64,000 nt of DNA. It comes from Thermococcus sp. (GTDB lineage: Archaea; Methanobacteriota_B; Thermococci; Thermococcales; Thermococcaceae). Numbering within the stretch: the first letter of the stretch is position 1; every line of letters starts with the position of its first letter. The notes under the pieces were generated by a model, which saw only the letters and a program-made list of their open reading frames with translations, did no database searches and was not told where the DNA came from. Shown piece after piece: positions 61,243 to 64,000 of this stretch. Both the position numbers and the translations under genes were made by a program. The stretch is from contig JALTBN010000051.1 in assembly GCA_027075325.1 (NCBI GenBank), positions 154,745 through 218,744 of the forward strand, given 5' to 3'.

Positions 61243-61331
61243 TTAACCACCTATGGGGAGAACGTCGCTCCGCCTAAAACCCTTTCCAAAACACTTATAC
61301 ACCATTAGGCCAACCTAACTCCGGTGGTGGC

Positions 61332-62285
61332 ATGATAGCCTTCGGACCCGTTCCGTCGAGGAGACTTGGGAAAAGCCTTGGGGTGAACAACATCCCGGAC
61401 AAGGTCTGCACCTATGCCTGCGTTTACTGTCAGATAGGAAGAACCCTCAGGATGGAGATCGAGAGGAGGCCCTTCTACGAGCCGGAGCTGATATTCGAAG
61501 AGGTCTCCCGCAAGGTTGAGGAAGCCGAGGGGAGGAATGAAAAGATCGACTACATAACCTTCGTTCCCGACGGTGAACCAACCCTGGACATCAACCTCGG
61601 GAGGGAGATAGACCTCCTCGGGGAACTTGGCATAAAGCTCGCCGCACTTACCAACGCCTCTCTAATCTGGCGCGATGACGTGAGGGAGGATCTCCTAAAG
61701 CTCGACTTCGTCTCCCTCAAGGTCGATGCGGTCAGCGAAAACCTCTGGAGGAGGATAGACAGGCCCCACAAGAGTTTAAACCTTGAGAAAATCCTGGATG
61801 GAATGTTTGACTTCAGGAATGAGTTTGGAGGGAAAGTGGTCACCGAAACGATGCTAATCGACGGTGTGGACTACGGCGATGAGTTCGAGAGGATAGCGGA
61901 CTTCCTGGCGGAGCTTAAGCCTGACGTGGCATACATAGCAATCCCGACGAGGCCTCCAGCGGAAACTTGGGTTAGGCCAGCTAAGGAAGAGACAATAAAC
62001 CGCGCCTTCCAGACCTTTGTCGAGAAGCTCGGTGAGGGGCGCGTTGAGTACCTTATAGGCTACGAGGGCAACGCCTTCGCCTTTACCGGCAACGTCGAGG
62101 AAGATTTATTGAGCATAACCTCGGTTCACCCGATGAGGGAAGAAGCGGTGAAGGAGTTCCTCAGAAAGGCAAACGCCGACTGGGGCGTTGTTGAGAGGCT
62201 TTTGAGGGAAGGGAAGCTCATAGAGCTGGAGTACAACGGGAAGAGGTTTTACATGAGAAGGCTGAAGAGCAGGGAGATGTCTTAA
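61332..62285 (+). CDS. Radical SAM protein, COG0731-like
   Basis: 317 residues. N-terminal 'FGPVPSRRLGKSLGVNNIPDKVCTYACVYCQIG' carries the CxxxCxxC cluster motif in the form usual for this family (CTYACVYC). Then come 'ITFVPDGEPTLDINLG', 'LAALTNASLIWRDDVREDL' and 'VSLKVDAV'. The C-terminal 90 residues form a winged-helix-like tail. The family is related to TYW1-type enzymes but lacks their extra domains. Substrate unknown. SD CCGGTGG precedes the ATG. Confidence 0.9.
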   Translation: MIAFGPVPSRRLGKSLGVNNIPDKVCTYACVYCQIGRTLRMEIERRPFYEPELIFEEVSRKVEEAEGRNEKIDYITFVPDGEPTLDINLGREIDLLGELGIKLAALTNASLIWRDDVREDLLKLDFVSLKVDAVSENLWRRIDRPHKSLNLEKILDGMFDFRNEFGGKVVTETMLIDGVDYGDEFERIADFLAELKPDVAYIAIPTRPPAETWVRPAKEETINRAFQTFVEKLGEGRVEYLIGYEGNAFAFTGNVEEDLLSITSVHPMREEAVKEFLRKANADWGVVERLLREGKLIELEYNGKRFYMRRLKSREMS

Positions 62286-62306
62286 GGTTTGTTTTTCTTT
62301 TCTTAT
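62286..62306 (+). terminator. T-run terminator after the radical SAM gene
   Basis: GGTTTGTTTTTCTTTTCTTATCC directly follows the stop codon. Confidence 0.5.
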
Positions 62307-62386
62307 CCTGCTTGGACCCTTAAACTTCTGTGCTTATGCACAAACCTTAAAAGGAATTCGGCTTCCCTAACTCCGGGGGTGAGAGC

Positions 62387-63268
62387 TTGCAAGTGGCTGT
62401 GAGCGGTGGAAAGGGAGGAACCGGAAAGTCTACGGTAGCTGTGAACCTTGCGGTAGCGCTCAGAAAGCTGGGAGCTAATCTCACAATGGCTGACTTGGAC
62501 GTTGAGGCCCCAAACGACCACCTTCTCCTCGGGGTCGAGCTGACCAACGAAGAGCCGGTGAACCAGTTCATGCCGCGCTTTGATTACTCGAAGTGCACAA
62601 AGTGCCGGAAGTGTGCCGAGGTCTGCGAGGAGCACGCCATAATCACTATGCGCGACGGGACGCCTTTCCTCATGCCAACCCTCTGCTCCGGCTGCAGGGC
62701 CTGCGAGATAGTCTGCCCGGTTCCTGGGGCCATCCTTGAGGGCTGGAGGACGATAGGCCACACGTACGTGACGGAGACGTCCTACGGCTTCACCCTTGTA
62801 ACCGGGAAGCTGAGGGAAGGTGAAGAGAGGTCAATGCCTTTGGTGGTTGCCGCCAAGAGAAGGGCCGCCGAGATCCACGAAAACAGCGGCGGTATCTTCC
62901 TCGTCGATACTGCCGCGGGAACCGGCAACACGGTTTCAAAGGCCATTGAGTTCTCGGATCTCCTGATAGCGGTCACAGAGCCAACACCTCTCGGCATACA
63001 CGACACCGAGCTTATCCTGGAACTTGGAAAGCTCATGGAAATACCCACGTGGGTTGTGATAAACAGGGTCGACCTCGGCGAGAAGGAAAAGGTCTACGGG
63101 CTGGCTGAAAAGTACAGTGCCGAAGTGGTTGCAGAGATACCCTACAGCGAGAACATAGTGAAGAGCTACGTGGGTGGAAAGCCGGTAGTCCTGACGGACT
63201 ATCCCGAGGCGGAGATCTTTGAAGAACTTGCAAAGAGGGTTCTCAGATTCCTCGGGGGTGGTGAGTGA
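62387..63268 (+). CDS. MinD-family ATPase with inserted ferredoxin domain (1)
   Basis: 293 residues from a TTG with SD GGGGGTGAG. Deviant Walker A 'SGGKGGTGKSTVAVNLA', then an inserted 2x[4Fe-4S] ferredoxin ('CTKCRKCAEVCEEHAI', 'CSGCRACEIVCPVPGAI'), 'VDTAAGTGNTVSKAIEFSD' and 'VINRVDLGEKEKV'. This is the COG1149 type. Proposed roles are Fe-S cluster or metallocentre assembly, or electron-linked ATPase action; none is proven. Its stop overlaps the start of the paralogue (TGATG), so the two are coupled. Confidence 0.92.
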   Translation: MQVAVSGGKGGTGKSTVAVNLAVALRKLGANLTMADLDVEAPNDHLLLGVELTNEEPVNQFMPRFDYSKCTKCRKCAEVCEEHAIITMRDGTPFLMPTLCSGCRACEIVCPVPGAILEGWRTIGHTYVTETSYGFTLVTGKLREGEERSMPLVVAAKRRAAEIHENSGGIFLVDTAAGTGNTVSKAIEFSDLLIAVTEPTPLGIHDTELILELGKLMEIPTWVVINRVDLGEKEKVYGLAEKYSAEVVAEIPYSENIVKSYVGGKPVVLTDYPEAEIFEELAKRVLRFLGGGE

Positions 63269-64000
63269 TGCAGCTGGCTATAGCGAGCGGCAAGGGCGGC
63301 GTTGGAAAGAGCAGCATAACGGCCTCGCTCCTTTACTTCCTGAAGGACCGCTATAAGCTCGTAGCGGTCGACGCCGATGCCGAAGCGCCGAACCTCGGCC
63401 TTCTCCTCGGGGTCACCGAGTGGGAGGAGGAGAGGGAGCACATGGGTGCGAAGGTGGCCAGGATAAACACCGAGAGCTGCATAAGGTGCGGCATCTGCTA
63501 TGAGCGCTGCCCCTACGGGTGCATCTACATCGATGACGAGGGGAACTACGTGGTGAACGAGCTGACCTGCGAGGGCTGCAACGTCTGCGGTCTGGTCTGT
63601 CCGGTTGCGGGAACGATAAGCCTTGAGGAGGTTCGCTCCGGCGTCATAAGGAAGGCCACCACGAAGTACGGCTTCCCCATAATCTCGGCCCAGCTCGACG
63701 TTGGCAGGCCGGAGAGCGGAAAGCTCGTCACCGAGGAAAAGGAGTGGGCGAAGAAGATAATGGAGGAGCTCAACCTGGAGCACATGATCGTTGATTCTGC
63801 GGCTGGAATCGGCTGCCAGGTTATAGCGAGCCTCGGCGGTGCCGATGTGGCCATACTCATCGCCGAGCCAACCCCTGCCTCGCTCTCCGATGTCCGGAGG
63901 GCTTATAAGGTCGTCCAGCACTTCAGGGAGCCGGCCTACCTCATAATCAACAAGGCCGACATAAACCCCGGCTTCACCGCGCTGAGGGAGTGGGCTGAGA
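63268..64000 (+). CDS. MinD-family ATPase with inserted ferredoxin domain (2), partial
   Basis: The ATG at 63268 opens a frame that runs past the window end (244 codons visible) and so is not in the ORF track. It encodes 'SGKGGVGKSSITASLLYFL', ferredoxin motifs 'CIRCGICYERCPYGCIYI' and 'CEGCNVCGLVCPVAGTI', and 'VDSAAGIGCQVIASLGGAD'. It is a tandem paralogue of the previous gene and probably its heterodimer partner. Confidence 0.92.
   Translation, partial: MQLAIASGKGGVGKSSITASLLYFLKDRYKLVAVDADAEAPNLGLLLGVTEWEEEREHMGAKVARINTESCIRCGICYERCPYGCIYIDDEGNYVVNELTCEGCNVCGLVCPVAGTISLEEVRSGVIRKATTKYGFPIISAQLDVGRPESGKLVTEEKEWAKKIMEELNLEHMIVDSAAGIGCQVIASLGGADVAILIAEPTPASLSDVRRAYKVVQHFREPAYLIINKADINPGFTALREWAE

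Overview
The window is chromosomal DNA of a hyperthermophilic archaeon of the order Thermococcales, most likely a Thermococcus. The case rests on archaeal-type translation genes (aRF1, aIF5B, AspRS, L7Ae, S28e, L24e, Pth2, TruD), an LrpA-type regulator very close to the Pyrococcus protein, the fused HPS-PHI enzyme, CGP-CTERM surface proteins, BRE/TATA-type promoters, GGTGA-type ribosome binding sites and T-run terminators. No rRNA, tRNA, insertion sequence or CRISPR array was found.

Layout. 0.3-7.1 kb (minus): a six-gene operon resembling hydrogenase-4/complex I membrane arms. Its large subunit has lost every Ni-Fe cysteine, and its leader carries a clear fluoride (crcB) riboswitch followed by a plausible SD-masking expression platform. 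7.2-24.7 kb: valS, a TRAM-fused radical SAM protein, a GH13 lipoprotein, lplB-spoIIM, argS, a DapA-family aldolase, a RelBE-type pair, aRF1, an m5U methyltransferase, lrpA, an ABC-2 exporter and a lipoprotein. 24.9-32 kb: hps-phi, a phosphoglycerate mutase, then a five-gene operon led by a degenerate FtsZ/tubulin-like protein (with HAD, small protein, D-glutamate-cyclase-like, HD), a KH protein and aspS. 32-36.7 kb: a surface protein, pth2-truD and the ribosomal genes rpl7ae-rps28e-rpl24e.

36.8-49.0 kb is an accessory block between rpl24e and ndk-infB, genes that are usually close together in Thermococcales. It carries a secreted protein, cobO, four CGP-CTERM surface proteins of alternating type (A-B-A-B), a secreted companion protein in one intact and three decayed copies, a repeated promoter/hairpin/signal-peptide cassette, and an ABC-type triad. 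The pattern is best explained by duplication of a two-anchor-protein unit followed by loss of the companion genes. 49.0-64 kb: ndk, a frameshifted membrane protein gene, infB with a P-loop intein, a large lipoprotein, a second m5U methyltransferase, glyoxylate reductase, a PfkB kinase, a Nudix hydrolase, a DUF364 protein, a radical SAM protein and two adjacent MinD-ferredoxin ATPases, the last cut by the window end.

The best candidates for undescribed biology are the fluoride-riboswitch-controlled, cofactor-less hydrogenase-like complex, the CGP-CTERM array with its companion secreted protein and ABC triad, and the FtsZ-like protein that lacks the GTP-binding signature. All calls come from reading the sequence; no database search was run.
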